Part shown: positions 8,300 through 17,405 of the stretch, piece after piece
How positions within the stretch are numbered: the first letter of the stretch is position 1
Layout: every line of letters starts with the position of its first letter
Source: Promicromonospora panici
GTDB taxonomy: Bacteria; Actinomycetota; Actinomycetes; Actinomycetales; Cellulomonadaceae
Direction of reading: 5' to 3'
Assembly: GCF_900608595.1 (NCBI RefSeq)
Contig: NZ_UWYY01000021.1
Span: 1-64,000 of the forward strand
Length of the DNA: 64,000 nucleotides
Position numbers and translations under genes: made by a program
Notes under the pieces: generated by a model
Databases searched by the model: none
Told to the model about the DNA's origin: nothing
What the model saw: the letters and a program-made list of their open reading frames with translations, nothing else

Positions 8300-9950
8300 C
8301 GAGATCCAGGGTCAGCACATTGACCGAGTGCGGCGGGATCAGCCAGCCGCCGTCCGTCGCCTCGACGCGGCCGAGGTCCCGGATGCCCACGACGTCCGGC
8401 GCCGCGAGGCTGTTCGACGCCGTGATCTCCGTATCCGCGCCGATGCTGCGCACGTGCGCGACCGGGGGTGTGCGGTCGGCCCGCCCGTCGAGCACGGGAC
8501 GGAACCGGATCGCCTCGTCCCGATGCCGGTTGATGACGGCGACCCGGACGGTCCCGTCCTGGGCGCGGGTGGCCGAGACGTCGAGGTACGGCACCGACAT
8601 GGTCGCCGTCTCGAGCCCGCCGGACGGCGCACGGTTGTCGCCCAGCGGGACCGAGGCGGTGCGGGCGGGCCCGTCCACCTCCGCGCGCAGCACGACGCGG
8701 CCCAGGTGGCGGCCGTACAGGTACCACACGGGATACAGAGCGGACCCGAACGCGCCGCCGGGTCGGGCGACGACTATGCCGTTCGCGTTGACGAGGTTGA
8801 CCGGGTTCGCCATACTCACCGCCGTGTCCTGCCCGACGGTGCGGTGGATCGCGTGGAACACCCCGGCGCTGAACAGCGCGTCGCCCACCGTGCGCGGCGC
8901 GTACCGGTTCACCCGGACGCCGTCGGGCCACCCGTCAACCACCGGCGTCTCGCGCGGCGCGATCCCGCCGTCGTCCCCGGCGAGCGGCTCGGCCCACGAC
9001 GCCGGCTCCAGGTGGCGCATCGTCCACTCGTCGAGCGCGATCTGCGGGGGCTTCGGCAGACCGAGCTGGTCCGCGAGCCCCGTGACGAGATGGGAGTACG
9101 TGTTCATGCCCTGCTCGAAGTACAGCGACTGCGCGACGATGTTCTCGTAGTCGTCGCCGGTCCACAGCTCCGTCGTCGCGCCGTACAGGTGCAACGAGAG
9201 GTAGTCGAAGTACTTTCCCGCGTGCTCCAGCGCGGCGCGGGTCCAGTGCTCCTGGTCCCAGGGGATGCCGACGCCGACCAGCTTCAGGTCAGGGTCGACC
9301 AGCCGCATGAAGCGGGCGTGCTCGCGGGCGGCGGCGCCGTACTGCTCGGCCGTGCGGTGCCCCATCTGCCAGGGGCCGTAGACCTCGTTGCCGACGCCCC
9401 AGTAGCGGACGTTCCACGGCTCCGCCCGGCCGTTCGTCCCTCGGGCCCGGGTGAGGGTCGTGTCCCGGGCGGAGTTGGTGTACTCGACCCACCGCACCGC
9501 CTCGTCGACGTCGCGGCAGGAGTGGACAAGGTACGGCTCCGCGCCCACCGCTTCGGTCCAGGCGAGGAACTCGTCCGTGCCGAACCGGTTGCTCTCGGTG
9601 TCGCCCCAGGCGAGGTCGAGCCGGGTCGGGCGTTCGTCGCGCGGGCCGACGCCCTCCTCCCACCGGTACCCGGAGGTGAAGTTCCCGCCCGGCCACCGGA
9701 TCGGACCGGCCGCGAGGTCGCGGACCAGCTCGAGCACGTCGCGGCGGACGCCGTTCAGCGGTCCCGGCTCGCCGACCGACAGCGGCGACCCCTCGTCGAA
9801 GACACCGCCGTCGATGTTCCCGAAGAACGCGGACTCGAGGAAGTGGCCGTAGACGTCGTCGTCGATAGTCCCCAGCGGCCGGGTCGTGTCGATGCTGACG
9901 CGTGCTTCACGTCGTGAAGTGGTGTTGTTGCTGGGCACGTTGCTGGGCAC
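8289..9950 (-). CDS. GH51 alpha-L-arabinofuranosidase
   Basis: 553 residues. Family hallmarks: YGHFLESAFFGNIDGG near the start, GPIRWPGGNFTSGYRW, the acid/base E189 in WGVGNEVYG, and the nucleophile E308 in ALDEWTMR, followed by a beta-sandwich C-terminal domain. It hydrolyses terminal alpha-L-arabinofuranosyl residues; without a signal peptide it should act on imported oligosaccharides. It is the first enzyme gene after the two permeases of the same minus-strand operon (40 bp gap) and is followed immediately by a sulfatase. The GH51/GH2/sulfatase combination suggests a sulfated arabinan or arabinogalactan substrate (inference). Confidence 0.93.
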   Translation of the reverse strand: MPSNVPSNNTTSRREARVSIDTTRPLGTIDDDVYGHFLESAFFGNIDGGVFDEGSPLSVGEPGPLNGVRRDVLELVRDLAAGPIRWPGGNFTSGYRWEEGVGPRDERPTRLDLAWGDTESNRFGTDEFLAWTEAVGAEPYLVHSCRDVDEAVRWVEYTNSARDTTLTRARGTNGRAEPWNVRYWGVGNEVYGPWQMGHRTAEQYGAAAREHARFMRLVDPDLKLVGVGIPWDQEHWTRAALEHAGKYFDYLSLHLYGATTELWTGDDYENIVAQSLYFEQGMNTYSHLVTGLADQLGLPKPPQIALDEWTMRHLEPASWAEPLAGDDGGIAPRETPVVDGWPDGVRVNRYAPRTVGDALFSAGVFHAIHRTVGQDTAVSMANPVNLVNANGIVVARPGGAFGSALYPVWYLYGRHLGRVVLRAEVDGPARTASVPLGDNRAPSGGLETATMSVPYLDVSATRAQDGTVRVAVINRHRDEAIRFRPVLDGRADRTPPVAHVRSIGADTEITASNSLAAPDVVGIRDLGRVEATDGGWLIPPHSVNVLTLDLDGR

Positions 9951-9990
9951 GGTGGCGGCCCCGTCCTTTCTGTAGCGGTCACTGCGTCTG

Positions 9991-10857
9991 TCACTGCTTC
10001 ACGGCTCCGGCGATGCTGTCGACGAACTTGCGCTGCAGGATCACGAACACCACGACGACCGGAACCAGCGAGATCACGGCGGCCGCCGCCATACCCGACC
10101 AGTCCTGCCCGTACTCGCCGACGAACACGGTCATGCCGATCGCCAGGGTGCGCAGGTCCGGCTCGCTCAGGGTGAACACCAGCGGCAGCAGGTAGGTGTT
10201 CCACGCGAACAGGAACGTCAGGATCACGACGGTGGCCGTGATCGGCCAGGCCATCGGCATCATGATCTGGAAGAACGTGCGAAACGGGCCGGCGCCGTCG
10301 AGCTTCGCGCTCTCCTCGAGCTCCTTCGGCAGACCGCGGAAGTAGCCCGCGTACAGCAGGGTCGACGCGATCTGCCCGCCCGCGCCAAGACCCAGGATCA
10401 CGCCGGCGTGGGTGTTGAGCAGGCCGAGCTGGTCGGTCAGCTGCGTGACGGGGATGATCGTGTATCCCTCCGGCAGGAAGAACGTCACGAGGAAGACGCC
10501 GATGAGCAGCTTCTTCCCGGGGAAGTCGAACCTGCCGAGCACGTAGCCCGCCAGCGCGCTGCGCACGACCACCAGCAGGACCGTCCCGGCGGTGATCAGC
10601 ACCGAGTTGACGAAGTAGGACGCGAATCCGGCCTCGTTCCAGGCCCGCAGGTAGTTCTCCCAGACGAACTGGTCGGGGATCAGATCGAGCCCGCTCCCGA
10701 AGATCTCGGACGAGTCCTTCACCGACGCGGAGAGCAGCCAGATGAACGGGTAGATCCAGACCAGCGCCAGGACGAGCAGCCCGACGAAGGTCAGGACCCG
10801 CCCCGGCCGCAGGGCCCGCCCGTTCCGGAGCAGCGTTCGGGTCGCCGTCGCGCTCAC
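9991..10857 (-). CDS. carbohydrate ABC transporter permease (MalG/CUT1 type)
   Basis: 288 residues from a GTG at 10857, which overlaps the stop of the upstream permease as GTGA. About six membrane segments; the EAA loop is visible as the block LPKELEESAKLDGAGPFRTF, the contact point for the ATPase. It forms the inner-membrane channel with the preceding permease and works with the lipoprotein binding protein further upstream. No ATPase gene is present; as usual in actinobacteria a shared MsiK-type ATPase encoded elsewhere is likely. Confidence 0.93.
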   Translation of the reverse strand: MSATATRTLLRNGRALRPGRVLTFVGLLVLALVWIYPFIWLLSASVKDSSEIFGSGLDLIPDQFVWENYLRAWNEAGFASYFVNSVLITAGTVLLVVVRSALAGYVLGRFDFPGKKLLIGVFLVTFFLPEGYTIIPVTQLTDQLGLLNTHAGVILGLGAGGQIASTLLYAGYFRGLPKELEESAKLDGAGPFRTFFQIMMPMAWPITATVVILTFLFAWNTYLLPLVFTLSEPDLRTLAIGMTVFVGEYGQDWSGMAAAAVISLVPVVVVFVILQRKFVDSIAGAVKQ

Positions 10858-11828
10858 GATCCGCCTCCCATCCGCGCGCGGGCCCACCGCACGCCCGCCC
10901 CCTGCGCGACGGCGATGATCACCGTCAGCAGGCCGAACAGCACGGCGGCCGCGGACGCGTAGCCGAGCTGCGGAACCGTCGCCGCGAAGGCGGTGCGGTA
11001 GATGAAGATCTCGATCACCTCGGAGGAGAACGCGGGGCCACCGGCGGTCAGCGTCTGCATCAGGTCGAAGACGTTGAGCGCGCTCACGGTGTCGATGAGC
11101 GTGATGATGACCAGGAACGGCACGAGCAGCGGCAGCGTGACGTGCCAGAACTCCTTGCGCCCGTTCGCGCCGTCGAGCATCGCGGCCTCGTGCACGTCCT
11201 GCGGGACGGTCTGCAGCGCGGCGAGCCAGTAGATCATCGTGATCCCGAGCCATTTCCAGACCCAGACCGCTATGCCCGCGTACAGCGAGGTGCCGGCGTT
11301 CGCGACCAGGTTCGTCGGGGTCTCCGTGATCCCCGCCCACACCAGCCCGAGGCTGATCGGGCCTCCTCCGTCGAGCAGCAGCGTGAAGACGATGCCGATG
11401 ATCGCGCCGGTCGTCACCACCGGGAGGAAGAACAGGGTTCGGAAGAAGCCGGAGAACGGCGTCCGCTTGCTGTTAAGCCACAGCGCGAGCAGCAGGGCCA
11501 GGCCCACGCGGGCCGGTACGGCGATCACCAGGAACAGCAGCGACTTGCCGAACGCGTTCCAGAACTGGTGGTCGGTCAGGAGGCGTTCGAAGTTCTGGAG
11601 ACCGACGAACTCGCCCGATACCGCGAAGCCCGGCCAGTCGAGCAGCGCGTACCACCACGACGCCAGCAGCGGGTAGACGGTGTACGCGCCGTACCCCAGC
11701 AGGGTCGGGAGCAGGAAGACGTAGATCCACCAGATCTCGCGGAAGCTGTGCTTCCGACTGCGCTGTGCGCGGCCGTCGGGACCTTTCGTACCGGTGGCGG
11801 ACGGCGGAGCGGAGGTCGTGATCGTCAT
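10854..11828 (-). CDS. carbohydrate ABC transporter permease (MalF/CUT1 type)
   Basis: 324 residues with about six transmembrane helices, beginning at IWWIYVFLLPTLLGYGAY. The EAA loop is VPQDVHEAAMLDGANGRKEF. The N-terminal 25 residues are polar and basic, typical of cytoplasmic leader segments of CUT1 permeases. It starts four bases after the binding-protein stop and overlaps the second permease by four bases, so the three are translationally coupled. Substrate is inferred only from the downstream GH51, GH2 and sulfatase genes. Confidence 0.93.
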   Translation of the reverse strand: MTITTSAPPSATGTKGPDGRAQRSRKHSFREIWWIYVFLLPTLLGYGAYTVYPLLASWWYALLDWPGFAVSGEFVGLQNFERLLTDHQFWNAFGKSLLFLVIAVPARVGLALLLALWLNSKRTPFSGFFRTLFFLPVVTTGAIIGIVFTLLLDGGGPISLGLVWAGITETPTNLVANAGTSLYAGIAVWVWKWLGITMIYWLAALQTVPQDVHEAAMLDGANGRKEFWHVTLPLLVPFLVIITLIDTVSALNVFDLMQTLTAGGPAFSSEVIEIFIYRTAFAATVPQLGYASAAAVLFGLLTVIIAVAQGAGVRWARARMGGGS

Positions 11829-11832
11829 GACG

Positions 11833-13353
11833 TCAGCGCGCCCCGTAGGCGGCCTGGTCGTAGTCCGTCGCGGGGTCCCAGTTCTCGAAGACCCAGTCCT
11901 CGAGGCCGACGTCGGCGCCCTCGCTACTGACCGCTTCGATGGCCCGGTCGCGTTCGGCGTTCATGGCGTCGTTCAGCTTCGTCAGCTCGCCCTTGATGTC
12001 GCCGCCGCTCCCGGTGAGGATCGCCTGCGCGATCTCCCCCAGGTCCGGGTGGACGTCCTGCATCTCGGCGGCCACGCGCCACGTCGACGGGTTGCCGGCC
12101 TCCGGCACCGGGCTGATGCGCACGTCCTTCGCCAGGTGCTCGATGTTGCGGGCGTAGGCCGGGTGCACGTCGGCCTCGGCGACGACGTCGACGAGCGCGG
12201 GCGGCTGGTCCATCGCCGACGCCAGCTGCAGCTGGAACTCTCGCGAGCTCATCTGCAGCAGCAGCTCCGCGGCGACCTCCGGCTGCTGCGAGTCCTTGTT
12301 GACCCAGAAGACCCCGGTGCCGGGGCCTCGGCCGATCGGGTTCCGGGTGGTCTCGGCGCCCGGCAGGCTCCACGCGTCGATCCCGCGCTCGACCGCCTCT
12401 GGCTCGTCCACCATGAGGCCGCCGATGATCCACGGCCCCCACAGGTAGATGCCTGCCTCGCCGGCCGCCCAGCGCGCGCGGGCGTCCCGGGCGCCCATGG
12501 ACGCCGACGACGGGTGGACGACGCCGTCCGCCTGCAACGACACGAGGAACTCGAGGGCGTCGACGAACGGCTGCGAGTCGTACACGTACTCACCGGTCCT
12601 CCAGTCGACCGTCCAACCGACCGTTCCCGGCGCCCCGGCGCTCTGCGCGAGCGCGGTCACCAGGGTCTTGAGGTACTCGACCTCCTTCAACGGGACCACG
12701 AGACCGTGCACACCGGTCCTGTCGGTGATCCGCTTCGCCGCGGCTCGCAGGTCGTCCCACGTGGCCGGGCTCTCGGCGGGGTCGACGTCGGCCTGGCCCA
12801 GCAGCTCCGTGTTGACCCACGGCGTGGCCTCGTGCATGCGCCCCGAGAACAACGGCACCGAGTACACCTCGCCGTCGAAGCGGTGGATGCCGTCGAACAG
12901 CTGGTCGCCCAGGGCACTGCCCTCGAAGTCGGCGTGTGCGCCGATCGACTGGAACCAGCCCTCGCTGACCAGGGCCGCGGGCGTCGCCTGGAGACCCGCG
13001 AGGGAGTGCACGTCCGGCATCTGGTTGCTGCGCCGCGCCACCTGGATCGCTTGCGCCAGATCGGGGCCCTCCATCTGCCGCCGCTCGATCGTGACGCCGT
13101 TGTTCGCCTGCATGTACGGCTCGAACAGGCTGGCCTCGAACATCCCGGTCAGCGGGCGGAACTGGTCCCACCATTGCAGGGTGCCGTCGTCCTGCGCGGC
13201 CTCCCGTGCGGACTGCCCGCCGCCGGTGCAGGCGGCGAGCACCGCCGTGAGGCCCCCGACGCCGACGGCTCCCAGGAACTCGCGTCGTCTCATCTCGAAA
13301 GCCCTGCCCTGGGGTACGGCGACTCCGCTGGCGCCGTGCTTGCTGCTGGTCAT
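11833..13353 (-). CDS. extracellular sugar-binding lipoprotein of CUT1 ABC transporter
   Basis: 506 residues from the ATG at 13353, which has AGGA seven bases upstream; an ATG six bases earlier and one at 13293 (just before RRREFLG) are alternatives. A twin-arginine-like RRREFLG segment leads to the lipobox LAAC (C42), so it is a lipoprotein on the outer face of the membrane. The mature part is a type I sugar-binding fold rich in tryptophan (WDQF, WGPWIIGG). First gene of the GH51/sulfatase operon. The preceding 150 bp carries an AT-rich palindrome (13444-13453), and the ROK repressor gene lies just upstream. Confidence 0.92.
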   Translation of the reverse strand: MTSSKHGASGVAVPQGRAFEMRRREFLGAVGVGGLTAVLAACTGGGQSAREAAQDDGTLQWWDQFRPLTGMFEASLFEPYMQANNGVTIERRQMEGPDLAQAIQVARRSNQMPDVHSLAGLQATPAALVSEGWFQSIGAHADFEGSALGDQLFDGIHRFDGEVYSVPLFSGRMHEATPWVNTELLGQADVDPAESPATWDDLRAAAKRITDRTGVHGLVVPLKEVEYLKTLVTALAQSAGAPGTVGWTVDWRTGEYVYDSQPFVDALEFLVSLQADGVVHPSSASMGARDARARWAAGEAGIYLWGPWIIGGLMVDEPEAVERGIDAWSLPGAETTRNPIGRGPGTGVFWVNKDSQQPEVAAELLLQMSSREFQLQLASAMDQPPALVDVVAEADVHPAYARNIEHLAKDVRISPVPEAGNPSTWRVAAEMQDVHPDLGEIAQAILTGSGGDIKGELTKLNDAMNAERDRAIEAVSSEGADVGLEDWVFENWDPATDYDQAAYGAR

Positions 13354-13443
13354 GGTCATGTCCTGTTCGTTCGGGGATCAGCGATGGACCGGGTCGAAGG
13401 AGCTCGGAGAGGCGTCGCACATCTCCGATCTTCCCGACCGGGT

Positions 13444-13453
13444 ATATCGATAT
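13444..13453. promoter_or_regulatory. candidate operator upstream of the glycan operon
   Basis: ATATCGATAT, a perfect 10-bp palindrome within an otherwise GC-rich 150-bp gap upstream of the binding-protein gene. It could be a -10/operator region. No similarity to the ROK-gene palindrome at 14689 was seen, so the bound regulator is unknown. Confidence 0.35.
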
Positions 13454-13506
13454 CGTCCGGAGGTAGAGGTTGTCGCACAGGCGGGCACCGTCGTCCGCCT
13501 GTGCGG

Positions 13507-14679
13507 TCACGCGGTCAGTGCCTTCCCACGCTGGGTGGTGCTGGTCATGGCTTTCGGGCGAAAGCCGACCGGGATCGAGCGGTCGCGCAGCACCAGGGCG
13601 ACGCCACCGAGCGCGCCGTCGAGGTTGCCGAGCTCGGCCGTGCGGATCCGCAGCTGTTCGGCACCACCGCTGTACGCGTGCCGCACGACCATCTGCCGCA
13701 CCGCGCGCACGAGCTGGTCACCGACCTGCGCCAGCGCACCGCCGAGGACCACGGAAGAGATGTCGAGGATGCTGCACGTGTTCGCCAGGACCAGACCGAT
13801 GCGCGCACCCGCGTCGGTGGTGACGGCGAGCGCCCGCGGTTCCGCTCGGTCCAGGGCCTCGATCAGCTCGCCGACGGATGCGGCGTCGGCGCGGGCGAGC
13901 ACGGTACCCAGCCCGACGTACGCCTCGAGGCAGCCCCGGTTGGCGCATCGGCAGACCGGCCCGTTCGGGTCGATGCAGACGTGGCCGAACTCCCCGGCGG
14001 AATCGGTGTTCCCGAGCCGCGGCTCGTCGTCCACGATCAGCAGGCCGCCCACGCCCTCGGAGAGCCGGAGGTAGACGAGGTCCTGCATGTCCTTGCCCGC
14101 ACCCCAGGAGAACTCGGCAAGCCCCGCGAGGCGCGCGTTGTTCTCCACGCGGACGGGCACCCGGTACCTGTCCCCCAGGCACTGCTCGACCCGGTCCACG
14201 ACCCCGGACCGTCCCGAGATCGCACCGGGCACACCCGACCCGATGGCGATGAGCGTCAACGTTGCACCGACGAGTGCGTCGATGAAGCCGATGGCTGTTC
14301 CGAGCCGCCGCTCCCAGGGCTCGTCGTGGTCGTGCTCGCGCACCTTCGACCCGAGCACGCGATGCGTCACGTCGGACACCACCACCGTCACGCGGGTGTG
14401 GCTGAACTCCACACCGACGATCACGCGCGAGCCGGGGTTCAGCGTCAGGTGCTCCGGCGTCCTGCCCACGCCGGAGCCCTCCACCGCCGTATCCGAGCGA
14501 ACGATGAGGCCGGATCGTCGGAGGTTGGCGGTGATCGCCGAGATGGTCGCCCGCGACAGGCCTGTGCCTTCCGCGATCTGCGCACGGCTCGCGCTGCCCT
14601 GCACGCGGAGCAGGTCCAGCACCTGTGCCTCGTGCTGCGCACGCGGCGATCGCCGCGAACGGAGTGTCGTCTTTGCCAC
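13507..14679 (-). CDS. ROK-family transcriptional repressor
   Basis: 390 residues, GTG start. N-terminal winged helix (about residues 10-75, with LLRVQGSASRAQIAEGTGLSRATISAIT as recognition region) followed by a ROK sugar-kinase-like domain. GVEFSHTRV is the first phosphate loop, ENNARLAGLAE is the inner loop, and the cluster G-H-x(9-11)-C-x-C-x-x-x-G-C-L-E is the zinc-binding signature of NagC/Mlc-type repressors. The catalytic aspartate position reads E-N-N rather than E-N-D, consistent with a regulator and not a kinase. It lies immediately upstream of, and in the same direction as, the GH51/sulfatase transport operon, its probable target. Confidence 0.93.
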   Translation of the reverse strand: MAKTTLRSRRSPRAQHEAQVLDLLRVQGSASRAQIAEGTGLSRATISAITANLRRSGLIVRSDTAVEGSGVGRTPEHLTLNPGSRVIVGVEFSHTRVTVVVSDVTHRVLGSKVREHDHDEPWERRLGTAIGFIDALVGATLTLIAIGSGVPGAISGRSGVVDRVEQCLGDRYRVPVRVENNARLAGLAEFSWGAGKDMQDLVYLRLSEGVGGLLIVDDEPRLGNTDSAGEFGHVCIDPNGPVCRCANRGCLEAYVGLGTVLARADAASVGELIEALDRAEPRALAVTTDAGARIGLVLANTCSILDISSVVLGGALAQVGDQLVRAVRQMVVRHAYSGGAEQLRIRTAELGNLDGALGGVALVLRDRSIPVGFRPKAMTSTTQRGKALTA

Positions 14680-14688
14680 GACGCCAGG

Positions 14689-14707
14689 ATGAGAAACCCG
14701 TTCTCAT
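14689..14707. promoter_or_regulatory. operator-like inverted repeat before the ROK gene
   Basis: ATGAGAA-ACCCG-TTCTCAT, perfect 7-bp arms with a 5-bp centre, nine bases upstream of the ROK start codon. The position suits autorepression by the ROK protein. The wider 14680-14846 gap also contains two copies of TTCGACAGAAG (14752, 14768) between the divergent ROK and recQ genes. Confidence 0.6.
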
Positions 14708-14846
14708 TACGTCAATAGAACGACGGAACTTCTGTACAAGCCTCGACACAATTCGACAGAAGGCCAGTTCGACAGAAGAGCATGGACGGTTCAGCCCTGG
14801 GCACCGTCGCCTGCGTGTGTCAGGGGTCCCTGGCACACTGGCCGCC

Positions 14847-16694
14847 ATGACGCTCCCGGACACCGCCCTGACCACGCCCGCACTCGACGTGCTGCGTGAG
14901 GTCTTCGGCTATGACGCCTTCCGGGGCGAGCAGGAGGAGGTCATCGAGACGGTCGTCGGCGGGGCCGACGCGCTCGTGCTCATGCCCACCGGCGGCGGCA
15001 AGTCGCTGTGCTACCAGATCCCGGCGCTGGTGCGGCAGGGCACCGGCGTCGTGATCTCGCCGCTGATCGCCCTCATGCAGGACCAGGTGGACGCCCTGGA
15101 CGCGCTCGGGGTGCGGGCCGGCTTCCTCAACTCCACACAGAACCCGGACGAGCGGCGCGAGGTCGAGCGGGCCTACCGGTCGGGCGAGCTCGACCTGCTG
15201 TACCTGGCCCCGGAACGGCTCGGGGTCGAGTCCACGGCCCGGTTGCTCGACCAGGGCACCATCGCTCTGTTCGCCATCGACGAGGCGCACTGCGTGTCCC
15301 AGTGGGGCCACGACTTCCGCCCCGACTACCTGCGGCTGAGCGAGCTGGCCGGGCGCTGGCCCGGCGTGCCGCGGATCGCCCTGACCGCCACCGCCACCCA
15401 GCACACGCACGAGGAGATCGCTACCCGCCTGGGCCTGACCGAGGCCCGGCACTTCGTCGCCAGCTTCGACCGGCCCAACATCACCTACCGGGTCGCGCCG
15501 AAGGACAACCCGGGCCGGCAGCTGCTGGAGCTGCTGCGCACGGAGCACGCGGGTGACGCCGGGATCGTGTACTGCCTGTCCCGCGCGTCGGTGGAGAAGA
15601 CCGCCCAGCAGCTGACCGACCAGGGCATCCGCGCGCTGCCGTACCACGCCGGCCTACCCGCCCACGTGCGTGCGGCGAACCAGTCGACGTTCCTGCGCGA
15701 GGACGGCGTGATCATGGTCGCGACGATCGCGTTCGGCATGGGCATCGACAAGCCCGACGTCCGCTTCGTCGCGCACCTGGACCTGCCCAAGTCGGTCGAG
15801 GGCTACTACCAGGAGACCGGCCGCGCCGGGCGGGACGGCCTGCCGTCGACGGCGTGGCTCGCCTACGGGCTGGCCGACGTCGTCCAGCAGCGCAAGATGA
15901 TCGCCGAGTCCGACGGCGACGTCGCCCACCGCCGCAAGCTGTCGTCCCACCTCGACGCGATGCTGGCGCTGTGCGAGACGGTCGAGTGCCGCCGCGCCCA
16001 GCTCCTGCGCTACTTCGGCCAGGAGCACCCCGGTGGCTGCGGCGCGTGCGACACGTGCCAGAACCCACCTGAGGCGTGGGACGGCACGGTCCCCGCCCAG
16101 AAGCTCCTGTCCGCCGTGTTCCGGCTCGACCGCGAGCGCAACCAGCGCTTCGGCGTCGGGCACGTGGTCGACATCCTGCGCGGCAAGTCCACGCCCAAGA
16201 TCACGCAGTGGGGGCACGACAGCCTGACCGTGTTCGGCGTGGGCGAGGACCTGTCCGACGGCGAGTGGCGGTCCGTGGCCCGACAGCTCCTGGCCCTGGG
16301 CCTGCTGGAGGTGGACGCCAACCACGGAACCCTGCTGCTCACGGAGGCCAGTGCGGAGGTCTTGGGCCGACGGCGCGAAGTGCGGCTGCGGCGTGATCCA
16401 CGGCCCCAGGGCAGTGCGCGCAAGCCCGCGCGGTCCCGCGGCCCGCGGCCGGAGGTGGCCCAGCTGTCGGACGCCGACCAGGCGGTCTTCGAGCGGCTGC
16501 GCGCCTGGCGGGCATCGGCCGCGAAGGAGCAGGGGGTGCCCGCCTACGTGGTGTTCCACGACGCGACGCTGCGCGCCGTGGCCGCCGAGCGGCCGGCGGA
16601 CCTCGACGCGCTGAGCGGGATCAGCGGCGTCGGCCAGGCGAAGCTGGAGCGGTACGGCGAGGGCATCCTCGCGGCCCTGCACACCCAGGAGTGA
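14847..16694 (+). CDS. recQ: ATP-dependent DNA helicase RecQ
   Basis: 615 residues from the ATG at 14847; a CACACT element seven bases before it fits a leaderless transcript. Walker A is T-G-G-G-K-S (48-53), DEAH is at 145-148, then the QWGHDFRPDY loop typical of RecQ, motif VI QETGRAGRDG, the zinc-binding cluster ending CGACDTC, a winged-helix RQC domain and a C-terminal HRDC domain (about 535-615, ending LSGISGVGQAKLERYGEGIL). It is a 3'-5' helicase in recombination and fork repair. No operon partners: upstream ROK is divergent and the downstream GntR has its own promoter. Confidence 0.97.
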   Translation: MTLPDTALTTPALDVLREVFGYDAFRGEQEEVIETVVGGADALVLMPTGGGKSLCYQIPALVRQGTGVVISPLIALMQDQVDALDALGVRAGFLNSTQNPDERREVERAYRSGELDLLYLAPERLGVESTARLLDQGTIALFAIDEAHCVSQWGHDFRPDYLRLSELAGRWPGVPRIALTATATQHTHEEIATRLGLTEARHFVASFDRPNITYRVAPKDNPGRQLLELLRTEHAGDAGIVYCLSRASVEKTAQQLTDQGIRALPYHAGLPAHVRAANQSTFLREDGVIMVATIAFGMGIDKPDVRFVAHLDLPKSVEGYYQETGRAGRDGLPSTAWLAYGLADVVQQRKMIAESDGDVAHRRKLSSHLDAMLALCETVECRRAQLLRYFGQEHPGGCGACDTCQNPPEAWDGTVPAQKLLSAVFRLDRERNQRFGVGHVVDILRGKSTPKITQWGHDSLTVFGVGEDLSDGEWRSVARQLLALGLLEVDANHGTLLLTEASAEVLGRRREVRLRRDPRPQGSARKPARSRGPRPEVAQLSDADQAVFERLRAWRASAAKEQGVPAYVVFHDATLRAVAAERPADLDALSGISGVGQAKLERYGEGILAALHTQE

Positions 16695-16731
16695 GCGGCC
16701 TGGCGCCGGCGAGCGCCCACCCTCGCGCGAG

Positions 16732-16752
16732 CGTCATATATGATGTACGACG
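16732..16752 (+). promoter_or_regulatory. GntR operator overlapping the -10 of a leaderless promoter
   Basis: A 21-bp imperfect palindrome, CGTC...GACG ends with inner TA...TA pairs (only two mismatched pairs), covers TATGAT (16739-16744), a good -10 hexamer. Transcription would start near the GTG/ATG codons at 16752/16758. It is probably the autoregulatory site of the downstream GntR protein. The inner TCATATATGA is also a perfect palindrome. Confidence 0.65.
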
Positions 16753-16757
16753 TGCCG

Positions 16758-17405
16758 ATGACGCCCGCAGCTCCCACCGCCCTGCCGTCGCGTACCGAAC
16801 ACGCGCTCGCGACCATCAAGGAGGGCATTCTGAGCGGCCGCCTCGCCGCCGGTCAGCCGCTCGTCGAGGCGGATCTCGCCCAGGAGCTCGTGATGTCGAA
16901 GACCCCGGTGCGCGAGGCGCTCAAGACCCTGGAGCTGAGCGGGCTCGTCGTCGTGCGGCCCTATGTCGGCGTCCGCGTGCGCGAGCTCACCCAGGCGGAC
17001 GCGGTGGCGATCTACGAGACCCGGCTCCTGCTCGAGCCCGAGGCGAACCGGCGCAGCGTGCTGGGCGGCGTGGACACCGCGCCCGCCCGGGCCGCGCTCC
17101 AGCGCGCGGCGGAGGCGGCCGAGCCTGTCCAGCGCAGCCTCGCCAACCGCGCGTTCCACGCCGCGCTGTGGGCGGCGGCCGACAACCCGATCCTCGTCGG
17201 CATCCTCGAGGGCCTGCGCGACCAGACGGCGCTCGCCGCGATCACCACGTGGGCGCAGCAGCCGAGCTGGCGCGACGAGGCACAGGAGCACGCGCGGATC
17301 CTGGCCGCGGCGGAGGCGTCCGACGCCGACCTCGTGGCCGAGCTGACCCGCCGGCACATCGCCGGCTTCCTCGACCGGCTTCGCCAAGGGGGTGCTACCG
17401 CCTGA
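16758..17405 (+). CDS. GntR-family regulator, FadR/FCD type
   Basis: 215 residues from the ATG at 16758. Two upstream ATGs (16740, 16743) lie within the -10 and operator, so they are less likely; GTG 16752 is possible. N-terminal winged helix (about 10-75; LVEADLAQELVMSKTPVREALKTLELSGL is the helix-turn-helix) and an all-helical FCD effector domain, with the metal-binding acidic and histidine residues partly visible (YETRLLLEPEA, NRAFHAALW, RRHIAGF). FCD regulators usually bind sugar acids or other organic acids. It heads the sugar-acid operon that follows after 142 bp and probably represses it. Confidence 0.9.
   Translation: MTPAAPTALPSRTEHALATIKEGILSGRLAAGQPLVEADLAQELVMSKTPVREALKTLELSGLVVVRPYVGVRVRELTQADAVAIYETRLLLEPEANRRSVLGGVDTAPARAALQRAAEAAEPVQRSLANRAFHAALWAAADNPILVGILEGLRDQTALAAITTWAQQPSWRDEAQEHARILAAAEASDADLVAELTRRHIAGFLDRLRQGGATA

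Noticed and set aside
11794..14718. 974-codon plus-strand frame across the binding-protein and ROK genes
   Set aside because: No start context or domains; composition is that of an antisense frame in GC-rich DNA.
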